DNA from: an uncultured Hyphomicrobiales bacterium | GTDB taxonomy: Bacteria; Pseudomonadota; Alphaproteobacteria; Rhizobiales; Beijerinckiaceae | Length of the DNA: 37,345 nt | Direction of reading: 5' to 3' | NCBI GenBank assembly: GCA_903889985.1 | Contig: CAISZN010000546.1 | Location: forward strand, 1 to 37,345 | Shown here: positions 29,961-37,345 of the stretch, piece by piece | How positions within the stretch are numbered: the stretch's first letter is position 1 | How the letters are laid out: every line of letters begins with the position of its first letter | Made by a program: the position numbers and the translations under genes | The notes under the pieces: generated by a model | Seen by the model: the letters and a program-made list of their open reading frames with translations, nothing else | The model's database searches: none | What the model was told of the DNA's origin: nothing

Positions 29961-29984
29961 TAAAAAATGACCTTGAGGAGTCAT
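29961..29984 (-). terminator. Intrinsic terminator of the peptide/PP-loop/MFS operon
   Basis: On the minus strand ATGACT and GGTCAT form a 6-base-pair stem (one G-T pair) around CCTCAA, followed by TTTTTTAAAC. The stem overlaps the TGA stop of the MFS gene. It marks the end of the island operon. Confidence 0.75.
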
Positions 29985-31228
29985 GAACTGTAATTTTGAA
30001 TGGGCTCATTCAAGTCTGGGATAAGGAATATCCCATAGATAGATACTAAAGTGATTAGCCCAATGGCGATTGCTAGCGGCACCTGACTAATCTGGTACGC
30101 TCCAATAAATCCTCCGCACAAGGTAGAAAAAACAGCGGCCCATACACGGCTTATGGAATCTCCAGCTGCAATGATCAAATGAAGTGATTCTGGAGGAGAT
30201 ATTCTTTGACCAATAGAAACGACAAGCGTCCGAGCCGCAGCTGTTGAGATGCCAAGTAGCGAGCAAACCAGCAAAATATAGAACACATGCAGCTCAACCA
30301 ACGACATGATCATAAAAATACCAGCGCAACACGACGCAATTCCGGCAATTATCCCGAGCATGATAAGCTTACCAGATGCATTGCTCTTCATAAACTGTAA
30401 TATTATATGGCTGCCAAACACCATACCCGAAGCAGATATTGCCAAACACAGACCATAATATCGCGCATAGTCGGCAGTTGGAATCATTTCTAACAGCAGT
30501 GTCGGAATCAACGCAGCCCAAAATGTACCCATTAGAGGCCCGAGTAGCCGAGCAGACGTCAAGCGGCGAAGCTTCGGGCTTTGCAGAATTTGGATAAACC
30601 CACCAAGTGGAGAACTTCTACGATTACGATGGATATCTGGGCAATGGCGTCGCAATTGCCACGCCCAATAGGCCGCAACCACCGAAAGAAAAATCACATC
30701 CAAATAAAGACAAAACCAAATCTCAAGAAAAAATGACAGAACCGCGACAATCGCCGGAGCAACTGTAGAAGCAGCCCCCTCATAAGATTGCAATCTATTG
30801 ATAATTATTTCGCGCTGCTTGACGTCGACCGCCACCCGATTCAGATAAAAATATTTTAGCGGATTAAGTAGGCCGTCTAAACATGAAAGCGAAAACTGGC
30901 ATGCGACGAGAAACGGAAAGAAGTCTACGTACGTTAAAGCAAATAAGGAACCTAATAGAAGAGCTATTTTACCCAAGGCGACAATGAAAATAGCAAAAAA
31001 ACCGATTCGTGGCTGGACAACAAACGGTATTAAAAATCCTGATGTAACGGTACCGACGTTCATGGCGACCCAAAGCGTTACAGCAGCAGTCGCTCCAAAA
31101 TGAGTTGCTGCAATCGTTATGATCGCAACCCTTGTAAGAGCCAAACCCAGCTGGCTTAGCAATGCCGCAGCAACGAAAATATTTGCCGAGAATCGGGCCG
31201 GCTCTTCCTCGCGTTTTTTATTTTGCAT
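29981..31228 (-). CDS. MFS transporter, putative peptide exporter
   Basis: This 415-residue protein has about twelve hydrophobic segments and an MFS layout similar to the EntS/MFS_3 group of drug and siderophore exporters. It is rich in Ile, Phe and AT-ending codons, unlike the host genes on both sides. The start at 31228 overlaps the end of the PP-loop gene by 11 bases, so it is translationally coupled to it. As the last gene of an operon that begins with a small peptide and a modifying enzyme, it probably exports the mature product and may provide immunity. The role is inferred; the fold is clear. Confidence 0.85.
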   Translation of the reverse strand: MQNKKREEEPARFSANIFVAAALLSQLGLALTRVAIITIAATHFGATAAVTLWVAMNVGTVTSGFLIPFVVQPRIGFFAIFIVALGKIALLLGSLFALTYVDFFPFLVACQFSLSCLDGLLNPLKYFYLNRVAVDVKQREIIINRLQSYEGAASTVAPAIVAVLSFFLEIWFCLYLDVIFLSVVAAYWAWQLRRHCPDIHRNRRSSPLGGFIQILQSPKLRRLTSARLLGPLMGTFWAALIPTLLLEMIPTADYARYYGLCLAISASGMVFGSHIILQFMKSNASGKLIMLGIIAGIASCCAGIFMIMSLVELHVFYILLVCSLLGISTAAARTLVVSIGQRISPPESLHLIIAAGDSISRVWAAVFSTLCGGFIGAYQISQVPLAIAIGLITLVSIYGIFLIPDLNEPIQNYSS

Positions 31229-32420
31229 TGAGAAGCCGCTTATGCGCCAGCCGCAATGCCATAGGTATAGGCCCTAACGTATCAAACCCTAAATCAGCGT
31301 CAAAAACTAGCGGGCTCCCTAAGCGTGTCGACAGTTCTGCAGACGAATCTAATAGCTTTTCACCGACCCCGGGGAAATCAGAAGTCAGCACGTAAGCCAA
31401 CTGATAGGCCAAAGTCCGACCAGGAGAGAAGCTTGGATACCGACCTTCATAATTCGCAAAAGAGTGCTTCGGATAACACCCGTCGATAATCTTCTTCGGT
31501 GTCTTCCAGAGAGGGAATAGAAGCTTTACGCCATCTACTTTTCGCACCGGCAGTTCGGGTGGCATCCCACCGCGTAAATTCCAAGCGAAGTATTCTGCAA
31601 TTAAGTCCTCGAAATTGATGCCTGTACAAATGTGCCTTGCATTGTTTAATTTGGCAATATGAACCAGAACTCTACGAATGATAAGTGTGCCCAAGAACTC
31701 ATAATCTTCACCAGGAAATTGCTTTCCAAATCGGCTTATAAGATCCGGCCCTTCACCGGTTGCACCTAAAATCTCTCGAGTTTCAAGCTCAGATACCACA
31801 TTCAGTTTCAATGAAAGTTGATCGCAGATATCTTTTGCCCGAGAGATCCCAGCGTCCCACTCGCCAGGCCCCGAAATGATCACTGGAATAATCTCTATAT
31901 TTTTATCGGATTTATATTTTTCAAGCGCCGATATCAGCGCGTTGCTATCACCGCCACCGCTAACACCGATCACGATTTTAGCAACGCCGCTGCCGGACTT
32001 TTCAAAATATTGATCCAACATTGATGAGACATTCTCTTCAACAACCTGGATGCATTCAGCCCGACTGAACCGTCTAAGAATTGTGTTTCCGGATCGTTGC
32101 GACAGGTCACGGTATAGATATTCAGCCACGGCTCCATTCCCGTCCGCCGGATCAGAAATCTTTAAATGAGCATGTATGTAGCTTGTTGGGTCAATGTTTC
32201 TTTGCAAGAAAGCAGCAACTAAAGTATTGCGTCCAAACTCCGACATTTTTGTTCCCAAGCAGGGGAAAAGCCGAAAACCAGAATCCCCGACCTCCTTTAC
32301 ATAAAGCGCAACTGAGGCCCAAGCTATCTGCGCGCTATTAAGAACATCCAGCACAGTATCGTCATCGCCATGCGGAAGATCGAACATTCCATGCGTTGAA
32401 AACAATCGAAGAATTGGCAT
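31218..32420 (-). CDS. PP-loop ATP-pyrophosphatase, putative peptide-modifying enzyme
   Basis: This 400-residue protein has a PP-loop ATPase domain from about residue 145: KIVIGVSGGGDSNALISAL contains the SGGGDS pyrophosphate motif (154-159), and HICTGINFEDLIAEYFAWNL (263-282) matches the TGxNxxD segment of the TtuA/TtcA/TilS-type PP-loop families. The first 60 residues (ILRLFSTHGMFDLP, TVLDVLNSAQIAWASVALYV) look like a beta-grasp/ubiquitin-like fold; this is inference. There is no N-terminal glutaminase cysteine, so it is not an asparagine or lasso-peptide synthetase of the usual kind. PP-loop enzymes adenylate a carbonyl to allow attack by nitrogen or sulfur. It follows the small peptide gene and overlaps the exporter. 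Codon use is AT-rich, indicating transfer. Confidence 0.8.
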   Translation of the reverse strand: MPILRLFSTHGMFDLPHGDDDTVLDVLNSAQIAWASVALYVKEVGDSGFRLFPCLGTKMSEFGRNTLVAAFLQRNIDPTSYIHAHLKISDPADGNGAVAEYLYRDLSQRSGNTILRRFSRAECIQVVEENVSSMLDQYFEKSGSGVAKIVIGVSGGGDSNALISALEKYKSDKNIEIIPVIISGPGEWDAGISRAKDICDQLSLKLNVVSELETREILGATGEGPDLISRFGKQFPGEDYEFLGTLIIRRVLVHIAKLNNARHICTGINFEDLIAEYFAWNLRGGMPPELPVRKVDGVKLLFPLWKTPKKIIDGCYPKHSFANYEGRYPSFSPGRTLAYQLAYVLTSDFPGVGEKLLDSSAELSTRLGSPLVFDADLGFDTLGPIPMALRLAHKRLLNAK

Positions 32421-32437
32421 TGAAAATACTCAATTTT

Positions 32438-32469
32438 GGAAAAATGCGCCTGCCAAAAAAGGTAGGCGC
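32438..32469 (-). terminator. Attenuator-like hairpin between peptide and PP-loop genes
   Basis: On the minus strand GCGCCTACC, TTTTTT loop and GGCAGGCGC (32446-32469) form a 9-base-pair stem with one mismatch, followed by ATTTTT (32440-32445). It lies in the 72-base gap after the peptide stop. A leaky terminator here would make the peptide more abundant than its modifying enzyme. Confidence 0.7.
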
Positions 32470-32492
32470 GAAAAAGTTCTTTTGTACAGGCC

Positions 32493-32708
32493 TCACCAGG
32501 AGGCGGGCTCAATAGATGCAGCATAAATAAAATTGAGCTTGCATTCCGAGGCGAACATCTCGCGCCTGTTTACCCTAAGATCTTCTAGCAGTTTTAGAGA
32601 GACTGGTTGCGTAAGTATCGTGGCTGTCCGCACGCATGTCCCAGCTTTAATATCTTTCATTTCATAGCCCCGAGACGCGCCATGAACTTCATGTTTAAAA
32701 GCATTCAT
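32493..32708 (-). CDS. Small peptide, candidate RiPP-type precursor (71 aa)
   Basis: The 71-residue product begins MNAFKHEVHGASRGYEMKDI, contains two cysteines (Cys25 and Cys56) and ends NFIYAASIEPASW. It has no signal peptide, helix-turn-helix or enzyme motif. Translation is strongly supported: AGGAG lies six bases before the ATG at 32708. It is the first gene of an AT-rich operon with a PP-loop enzyme and an MFS exporter, separated from them by an attenuator-like hairpin, a layout typical of modified-peptide clusters. I do not recognise the sequence as lasso, lanthi-, microcin C or other named class. A regulatory or antitoxin-like role is an alternative. Confidence 0.6.
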   Translation of the reverse strand: MNAFKHEVHGASRGYEMKDIKAGTCVRTATILTQPVSLKLLEDLRVNRREMFASECKLNFIYAASIEPASW

Positions 32709-32758
32709 TTTTAACTCCTAATGAGGTAAAATAGGCAAAACTATGCAACAACAACCAA

Positions 32759-32787
32759 ATGTTGTAGAGCAATTTTGTTACAGTCAA
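32759..32787 (-). promoter_or_regulatory. Candidate promoter and operator of the peptide operon
   Basis: On the minus strand TTGACT (32782-32787) is followed after 15-17 bases by TACAAC or CAACAT (32759-32766), a plausible sigma-70 pair. An inverted repeat, ACAAC-CAAAT-GTTGT (32751-32765), overlaps the -10 region and could be an operator. About 50-60 bases of leader would precede the peptide ATG. Confidence 0.45.
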
Positions 32788-32830
32788 GATCCGCTGCGAA
32801 CAATATTCCAAAAAGCCCTAGGGAGGCACA

Positions 32831-34048
32831 ATGCTCAGCGCCAGTGTCGTGTCCGACAGCGACACCCACACGGAAAACCGCACGCTCGCCATCATCTGCG
32901 TGGTGCATCTGATCAGTCATTTCTACTGGCTGCTGTTCGTGCCGATCCTGCCCGCTCTGAAGGACCTGCTCGGCGTGTCCTTCGTCGAGTTGGGCTTTGC
33001 CATCACAGTCATGAATCTGGTCTCGGCCCTGACCCAGGCGCCCACCGGCTTCATCGTCGACCGCTTCGGTGCGCGGCTGATGCTCATCATCGGCATGGTC
33101 CTGGGGTCAGCCGCCTTCATCGCCATCGGCCTGATGCCGACCTATCCGGTCCTGCTTGGCGCAGCTGCCATGATCGGCCTTGCCAATGCGGTCTACCATC
33201 CAGCCGATTATTCGATCCTTGCGGCGGAGATGAACCCGCAGCGCATGGGCCGCGCCTTCTCGATCCATTCCTTTGCCGGCTACCTTGGCTTTGCCGTCGC
33301 CCCGCCCATCATGCTGACCGCCACCCAGTTCGGTGGCCTGCGCTTCGCCCTCGTGCTGGCGGGCGTTTTGGGTGCGGTCTGTGCCTTGCCGCTCATCCCG
33401 GGCATGCGTCATGAACGCAAGCCGAAGAAGGGCAATGCCGCAGAAGCACCGAAGTCTTCGGCCAGCAGCCTGATCACCCCGGCGGTGCTCCTGCTGACGC
33501 TGATGTTCACCACGCTGAACCTGTCGACGAACATCCTGCAGACCTACATGGTCGTCTCGCTGGAAAGCCTGCATGGCCTGCCGCGCAACGTGGGCGCATG
33601 GGCACTGACGGTTTTCCTCTTCGCGCTGGTCGGCGGCATCCTGCTCGGAGGCCTCTTTGCTGATCGCGTGAAGCACCAGTCGCTCATCACTTCGGGCGGC
33701 CTCGCCCTGTCAGCCCTGTTCGTGCTGGCCGTGGGCTTTCTCGGCCTGCCGGCCGCAGCAACCATCGGCGCATTGGCGGTTGCCGGGCTGCTCGCCGGCA
33801 TCATCGTGCCCTCGCGCGACATGCTGGTGCGCAACGCCTCGCCGCCCGGCGCGGTGGGCCGGGTCTTCGGCATCGTGACGACCGGCTTCAATTTCGGCGG
33901 CATGGTGGCGCCGCTCGTCGGTGGCTGGCTGATCGATCGCGGCGCACCGCTGTGGGTCTACATCACCTCGGCGAGCTTCATGTTCGCCTCGGTGGCTATC
34001 TCCGTGCTGGCCGATCGCAGCTCTGCGAAGAAGCCTCTCACCCCTTGA
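32831..34048 (+). CDS. MFS transporter (Fsr-like)
   Basis: This 405-residue protein has twelve predicted membrane helices. The loop 2-3 motif region reads GFIVDRFGARLMLIIGMVLG, and NAVYHPADYSILAAEM resembles the fosmidomycin-resistance and related MFS group, where a NAxxHPAxY motif lies in helix 4-5. The ATG at 32831 follows GGGAGG closely. GC content is back to the host level, in sharp contrast to the island on its left. It ends 11 bases inside the convergent MBL-fold gene. The substrate is unknown. Confidence 0.9.
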   Translation: MLSASVVSDSDTHTENRTLAIICVVHLISHFYWLLFVPILPALKDLLGVSFVELGFAITVMNLVSALTQAPTGFIVDRFGARLMLIIGMVLGSAAFIAIGLMPTYPVLLGAAAMIGLANAVYHPADYSILAAEMNPQRMGRAFSIHSFAGYLGFAVAPPIMLTATQFGGLRFALVLAGVLGAVCALPLIPGMRHERKPKKGNAAEAPKSSASSLITPAVLLLTLMFTTLNLSTNILQTYMVVSLESLHGLPRNVGAWALTVFLFALVGGILLGGLFADRVKHQSLITSGGLALSALFVLAVGFLGLPAAATIGALAVAGLLAGIIVPSRDMLVRNASPPGAVGRVFGIVTTGFNFGGMVAPLVGGWLIDRGAPLWVYITSASFMFASVAISVLADRSSAKKPLTP

Positions 34049-34952
34049 GGGCGTAGGTGGCGCTCAAGGTCGCAGGTCCGCCCGCCTCGACCGCTCCGCG
34101 CAGGACGAGGTCCTCAAGGTGGGCGAGCACGGACAGGCCCGCGGCCTTCGTCAGGCGCGAGTCGAGGCCGACATAGATCTCCGCCACGATCTCCTCGATG
34201 GTGCTCTCGCGCCTGCCAAGGCTATTGAGAATCGAGATCTCGCGCTGCCGCCTGTGATGGGCGAGCGCGCGCACGAAGCGCTGGGGCTCGCGCACAGGCC
34301 CGCCATGGCCCGGCCAGTAGATCGCATCGTCGCGGGCCCTGAGCTTGTCGAGGGAGGCCATGTAGTCGCCCATGACCCCATCGGGCGGTGCCACGATGGT
34401 GGTCGACCAGGCCATCACGTGATCGCCCGAAAACAGCGCATTCTCCTGCGGCAGGGCAAAGCACAGATGGTTGGACGCATGGCCCGGCGTCGCCACCGCC
34501 ACCAGCGAGAAGCCCTCGCCTTCGAGCTGATCGCCATCGGCCAGGACCTGATCGGGCGCATGGTCGAGATCGTGGCTCGCATCGAGCCGCCCCGAGGGCG
34601 CGTTCTCGATGGGCACATGGCGCGCGCACCCCACGATGGGCGCGCCGGTCAGGGCCTGCAGTTGACGCGCGCCGGGGGAATGATCGCGATGGGTATGGGT
34701 GACGACGATCTGCGCCACGGTCTCGCCCGCAAGGGCTGCGGTCAGGGCTGCAATATGGGCCGCATCATCCGGGCCCGGATCGATCACCGCCACGCGCCCC
34801 TGCCCCACCACATAGGTGCAGGTCCCGGTGAAGGTGAAGGGCCCCGGATTGGGCGCAATCATCCGGCGCACGAGCGGCGACAGACGCAGCATCTCGCCCG
34901 ATGGCGCAGCGGGCGACTTGTCGAATGGAATGTCGTCTTGCGGTGCTGACAT
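34038..34952 (-). CDS. MBL-fold metallo-hydrolase (LACTB2/glyoxalase II-like)
   Basis: This 304-residue protein has the metallo-beta-lactamase zinc motif THTHRDHSPG (about residues 100-109), then the downstream ligands in ATPGHASNHLCF, FSGDHVMAW and YWPGHGGPV. After residue 215 there is a winged-helix C-terminal domain (HHRRQREISILNSLGRRESTIEEI), as in LACTB2-like hydrolases and ribonucleases. The open frame runs to 35003; the ATG at 34952 with GGGAG upstream gives the usual start. It converges on the MFS gene with an 11-base overlap of stops. The substrate is not known. Confidence 0.92.
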   Translation of the reverse strand: MSAPQDDIPFDKSPAAPSGEMLRLSPLVRRMIAPNPGPFTFTGTCTYVVGQGRVAVIDPGPDDAAHIAALTAALAGETVAQIVVTHTHRDHSPGARQLQALTGAPIVGCARHVPIENAPSGRLDASHDLDHAPDQVLADGDQLEGEGFSLVAVATPGHASNHLCFALPQENALFSGDHVMAWSTTIVAPPDGVMGDYMASLDKLRARDDAIYWPGHGGPVREPQRFVRALAHHRRQREISILNSLGRRESTIEEIVAEIYVGLDSRLTKAAGLSVLAHLEDLVLRGAVEAGGPATLSATYALKG

Positions 34953-35079
34953 GTCCTGCTGCTCTCCCTCGTCCCAGCATAGGGCGAGAGGACGCCTGCG
35001 CAAAACAGCAGTGCCGCGTTGCGCCCCTGTCCCGATGCTTTAGAAAGGGAATACCGGCGCGGCGCCGGAGGCCGGGACG

Positions 35080-35856
35080 ATGCGACGCCTCATCATCGAA
35101 GAGCCCTATTCCAAGGCGGCCCTGTGGAGCCGCAGGCTCGCCAGCTTCTCGCTGGCGGTCGCGCTCATGGCCATCGCGCTGGCCCGCACCCAGCTCGTCG
35201 ACACCACCGCTGTTCTCTCGGTCTTCGGGGCCGCCGTCGTCATCGCCTGCCTCGGCCTGCTCTTTGCCCTCTCGGCAGGCGTGGTCATCTGGCGCACGGG
35301 CCGCCGTGGCGTTGGGGCGGTCGTGGGCGGCGTCTTTCTGGCCGGGCTGCTGCTTGGCTACCCGACCTTTCTGGCCGCCCAGGCGGTCCGCCTGCCGCTC
35401 CTGAACGATGTCTCGACCGACCTCGTCGACCCGCCCGACTTTGCCCGCTCCTCACGCGCCACGGCCGAGCGCAACGGCCTCATTCATCCAGAGATCCCGG
35501 AGAGCTGGAGACAGGCCCAGCGCCGCGCCTATGCCGACCTGCAGCCCATCGTGCTGGACCTTGAGGCCGACGATGCCTGGCAGATCGTGCAGAAGGCCGT
35601 GGCTGCCCGCGGTTGGCGAATCATCGACCAGACGCGGCCCGGCGGCCGCACCGGCATCGGCCATGTGGACGCCATAGACCGGACGCTCATCATGGGTTTC
35701 CCGGATGACGTGACCATTCGCCTGCGGCCGCTGGCCGGACAGACCCGCATCGACATCCGCTCGGCCTCCCGCATTGGGCGCCATGACTTCGGGGCCAATG
35801 CGCGCCGCATCCAGCGCTTTGCGCAGGAGCTGCAGACCCAGCTCGACGCGCGCTGA
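35080..35856 (+). CDS. DUF1499 domain membrane protein
   Basis: This 258-residue protein has three membrane helices in the first 110 residues (SLAVALMAIAL, AAVVIACLGLLFALSAGVVI, GVFLAGLLLGYPTFLAA). They are followed by the soluble DUF1499 domain (ADDAWQIVQKAVAARGWRII, DAIDRTLIMGFPDDVTIRLR, DIRSASRIGRHDFGANARRI). The biochemical role of DUF1499 is unknown. It is convergent with folK, whose stop lies directly next to its own. The start at 35080 is the ATG with GCCGGGACG just upstream. Confidence 0.9.
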   Translation: MRRLIIEEPYSKAALWSRRLASFSLAVALMAIALARTQLVDTTAVLSVFGAAVVIACLGLLFALSAGVVIWRTGRRGVGAVVGGVFLAGLLLGYPTFLAAQAVRLPLLNDVSTDLVDPPDFARSSRATAERNGLIHPEIPESWRQAQRRAYADLQPIVLDLEADDAWQIVQKAVAARGWRIIDQTRPGGRTGIGHVDAIDRTLIMGFPDDVTIRLRPLAGQTRIDIRSASRIGRHDFGANARRIQRFAQELQTQLDAR

Positions 35857-36348
35857 TCAGAGCGGGCCGAGACGCTCGACGCCAGATGCATCGATACCAG
35901 CCAGCAGCTCTGCCACAGTCCGCGCACCGACCGTCAGATCGGGTCCGATCTCCGCAAAAGGCACCAGCACGAAGGCGCGTTCTGCAAGGCGCGGATGAGG
36001 CACCTCAAGGCCGGGCTCGTTAATCGTGGCTGCGCCATAGGTCAGCACGTCGAGATCGAGCGTGCGTGGGCCCCACCGCAGGTCGCGCACGCGCCCCTGT
36101 TCGCGCTCGGTGGCAAGGCACAGGTTCAGCAGCGCACGGGCACTGATTTTGACAGCCAGAACCGCCACCATATTGAGGAAGGCGGGCTGGTCCGTCACAC
36201 CCCAGGGCGCCGTCTGATAGACGTCGGAGCGCGCAAGAATCTCGACACCAGGCTCGGCAGAAAACCGCTCCAGCGCATGGCGAAAGGCCGCGCGCACATC
36301 GCCCAGATTGCCGCCCAGCGAGACGGCGGCAATCACCCGATCAGCCAC
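35857..36348 (-). CDS. folK: 2-amino-4-hydroxy-6-hydroxymethyldihydropteridine pyrophosphokinase
   Basis: FolK transfers pyrophosphate from ATP to 6-hydroxymethyl-7,8-dihydropterin in folate synthesis. The 163-residue protein starts with AAVSLGGNLGD and contains the signature RDLRWGPRTLDLDVLTYG, with the two metal-binding aspartates, then EVPHPRLAERAFVLVPFAEI. The GTG at 36348 (GAGG upstream) overlaps the folB stop by eight bases; the open frame to 36396 would add sequence unrelated to the family. It is the last gene of folP-folB-folK. Confidence 0.95.
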   Translation of the reverse strand: MADRVIAAVSLGGNLGDVRAAFRHALERFSAEPGVEILARSDVYQTAPWGVTDQPAFLNMVAVLAVKISARALLNLCLATEREQGRVRDLRWGPRTLDLDVLTYGAATINEPGLEVPHPRLAERAFVLVPFAEIGPDLTVGARTVAELLAGIDASGVERLGPL

Positions 36349-36727
36349 GCGTCGCCTCTTCGCGAGTGAGGCGCAGCTCCACGCCGGCCGCCGCAATGCG
36401 CTCAGGGATCGGCGGCTTGAGCTTCATAACGCGAACGAAGACTTCGTCCACTTCCGGGAACTGGGCGAGCAGGCCCTTGGCGAGTTCGACACCGGCGCTC
36501 TCCACGAGCTTGTGGCGCTTCTCGGTGAAGATGCGCCGCGTCGTCGAGACGATCGCGCCATAGTCGAGCGCATCGGACAAATGATCGCTGCCGGCAGGCC
36601 TTGTCAGGTCGGTCAGCAGTTCAAGATCAATCGTATAGGGTTGGCCGAACTCGCCCTCGTGGGGATGCCAGCCATGATAGGCATGCAGTTCGAGCTGGGC
36701 GATGACCACGCGGCCCTTGATCGTCAT
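36341..36727 (-). CDS. folB: Dihydroneopterin aldolase
   Basis: FolB cleaves 7,8-dihydroneopterin to 6-hydroxymethyldihydropterin and glycolaldehyde. The 128-residue length is normal. Conserved residues are visible in LELHAYHGWHPHEGEFGQPY (with the Glu and Tyr that bind the pterin), LSDALDYGAIV and VRVMKLKPPIP, which carries the catalytic lysine. Its ATG overlaps the folP stop by four bases (ATGA) and its stop overlaps folK. Confidence 0.95.
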   Translation of the reverse strand: MTIKGRVVIAQLELHAYHGWHPHEGEFGQPYTIDLELLTDLTRPAGSDHLSDALDYGAIVSTTRRIFTEKRHKLVESAGVELAKGLLAQFPEVDEVFVRVMKLKPPIPERIAAAGVELRLTREEATRG

Positions 36728-37345
36728 GGTACCTCCACTGATGCCGGATCCATGATCGCGGCAAACATCTTCATTGCATCCACATGCGCCGCCACATCGT
36801 GCACGCGCACGATGGCAGCACCATTCATGGCGCCCACGACTGCGGCGGCCACAGACCCGATCACACGGTCCTTGGGCGCCGTGCGGCCGGTTGCAAGACC
36901 AATGGCCCGCTTGCGCGAGACCCCGAGCAGCACCTCGCAGCCCAGCTCTTCCTTGAGCCGCCCCAGCTCGCGCACGGTGGTGAGGCTCTGGGGATGGGTC
37001 TTGCCGAAGCCGAAGCCCGGATCAACGATGATGCGCTCGCGCTTCACGCCCGCGGCCAGCGCGATCTCGATGGAGTATCGCAGGAAAGCAATCACCTCGG
37101 CCATGACATCGATCGAGGGATCATCGCTCTCGCGGTTGTGCATGAGGATGACCGGCACATCGGCGGCAGCGGCCACCTTCGCCAGCTCAGGATCGTGCTG
37201 GAAGCCCCACACGTCATTGATGATGGTGGCGCCGGCCTCGATCGCGGCGCGTGCTACCTCGGCCTTCATCGTGTCGATGGAGATCGGCACGTCGGTCTTG
37301 GCGGCGAGCCCCCGGATGACCGGGAAGATGCGTGCAATCTCTTCA
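36724..37345 (-). CDS. folP: Dihydropteroate synthase, 5' end beyond window
   Basis: This is the C-terminal 206 or so residues of FolP, which joins p-aminobenzoate to hydroxymethyldihydropterin pyrophosphate; it is the target of sulfonamides. The start lies beyond 37345; the first visible codons read EEIARIFPVIRGLAAKTDVP. Family motifs are present: PISIDTMKAEVARAAI, IINDVWGF, VILMHNRE, IIVDPGFGFGKTHPQSL, LLGVSRKRAIG and VRVHDVAAHVDAMKM. Only the 3' part can be judged, and it appears intact. Confidence 0.94.
   Translation of the reverse strand, partial: EEIARIFPVIRGLAAKTDVPISIDTMKAEVARAAIEAGATIINDVWGFQHDPELAKVAAAADVPVILMHNRESDDPSIDVMAEVIAFLRYSIEIALAAGVKRERIIVDPGFGFGKTHPQSLTTVRELGRLKEELGCEVLLGVSRKRAIGLATGRTAPKDRVIGSVAAAVVGAMNGAAIVRVHDVAAHVDAMKMFAAIMDPASVEVP

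Noticed and set aside
31218-32420. Lasso-peptide cyclase or asparagine synthetase
   Set aside because: There is no N-terminal glutaminase domain with Cys2, no lasso leader peptidase gene nearby, and the precursor lacks the lasso leader motif.
29900-32830. Direct repeats or att sites at the island edges
   Set aside because: Only short, poor similarities (such as TTCCAAA near 29925 and 32807) were found; not enough to call an integration site.

Overview
The window is a high-GC alphaproteobacterial chromosome segment, most likely from the order Hyphomicrobiales. The grounds are the tight operons of high-GC genes, the GAAC-N7-GAAC type LexA box in front of an imuA-imuB-dnaE2 cassette, the small conserved proteins typical of the group, and REP-like palindromes with CCCTCTCCC arms. 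The genus cannot be fixed from sequence alone.

Region 1 (161-10356). A TerC-family membrane protein meets a long run of minus-strand genes. In transcription order these are livK-livH-livM-livG-livF (a branched-chain-amino-acid-type ABC importer), a MetE-like methyltransferase, a two-subunit CoA-transferase, pobA (4-hydroxybenzoate 3-monooxygenase) and a PaaI-like thioesterase. Spacing is very tight, so the run looks like an aromatic-acid uptake and catabolism unit: import, hydroxylation to protocatechuate, and CoA transfer to a beta-ketoadipate-type product. No ring-cleavage genes are in the window.

Region 2 (10614-18600). A YegD-type Hsp70 is followed by a stretch of lower GC. It holds an uncharacterised three-gene minus-strand operon: a TPR/ATP-grasp ligase, a group II PLP decarboxylase and a second fold-type-I PLP enzyme. 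An Lrp/AsnC regulator lies just upstream. This looks like a small biosynthetic cassette joining an amine to a carboxylate, but substrate and product are unknown.

Region 3 (19009-24829). An SOS mutagenesis cassette, imuA-imuB-dnaE2, sits under a LexA box. Both imuB and dnaE2 carry REP-like palindromic DNA inserted in frame inside the coding sequence. ImuB also looks shortened at its N-terminus.

Region 4 (24895-29889). Core and housekeeping genes: hemE, a MarR regulator, a small conserved protein, a Tat-exported metallophosphoesterase, an L,D-transpeptidase lipoprotein and a class II histone-deacetylase-like amidohydrolase.

Region 5 (29890-32830). A compact AT-rich island inserted between high-GC neighbours. 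It encodes a 71-residue peptide with a strong ribosome binding site, then an attenuator-like hairpin, then a PP-loop ATP-pyrophosphatase with a possible beta-grasp N-terminal domain, then an overlapping MFS exporter and a terminator. The layout is that of a small ribosomally made, post-translationally modified peptide cluster. It matches no family I can name and is the best candidate here for an undescribed system.

Region 6 (32831-37345). Host genes resume: an MFS transporter, an MBL-fold hydrolase, a DUF1499 membrane protein and the folate genes folP (cut by the window end), folB and folK.
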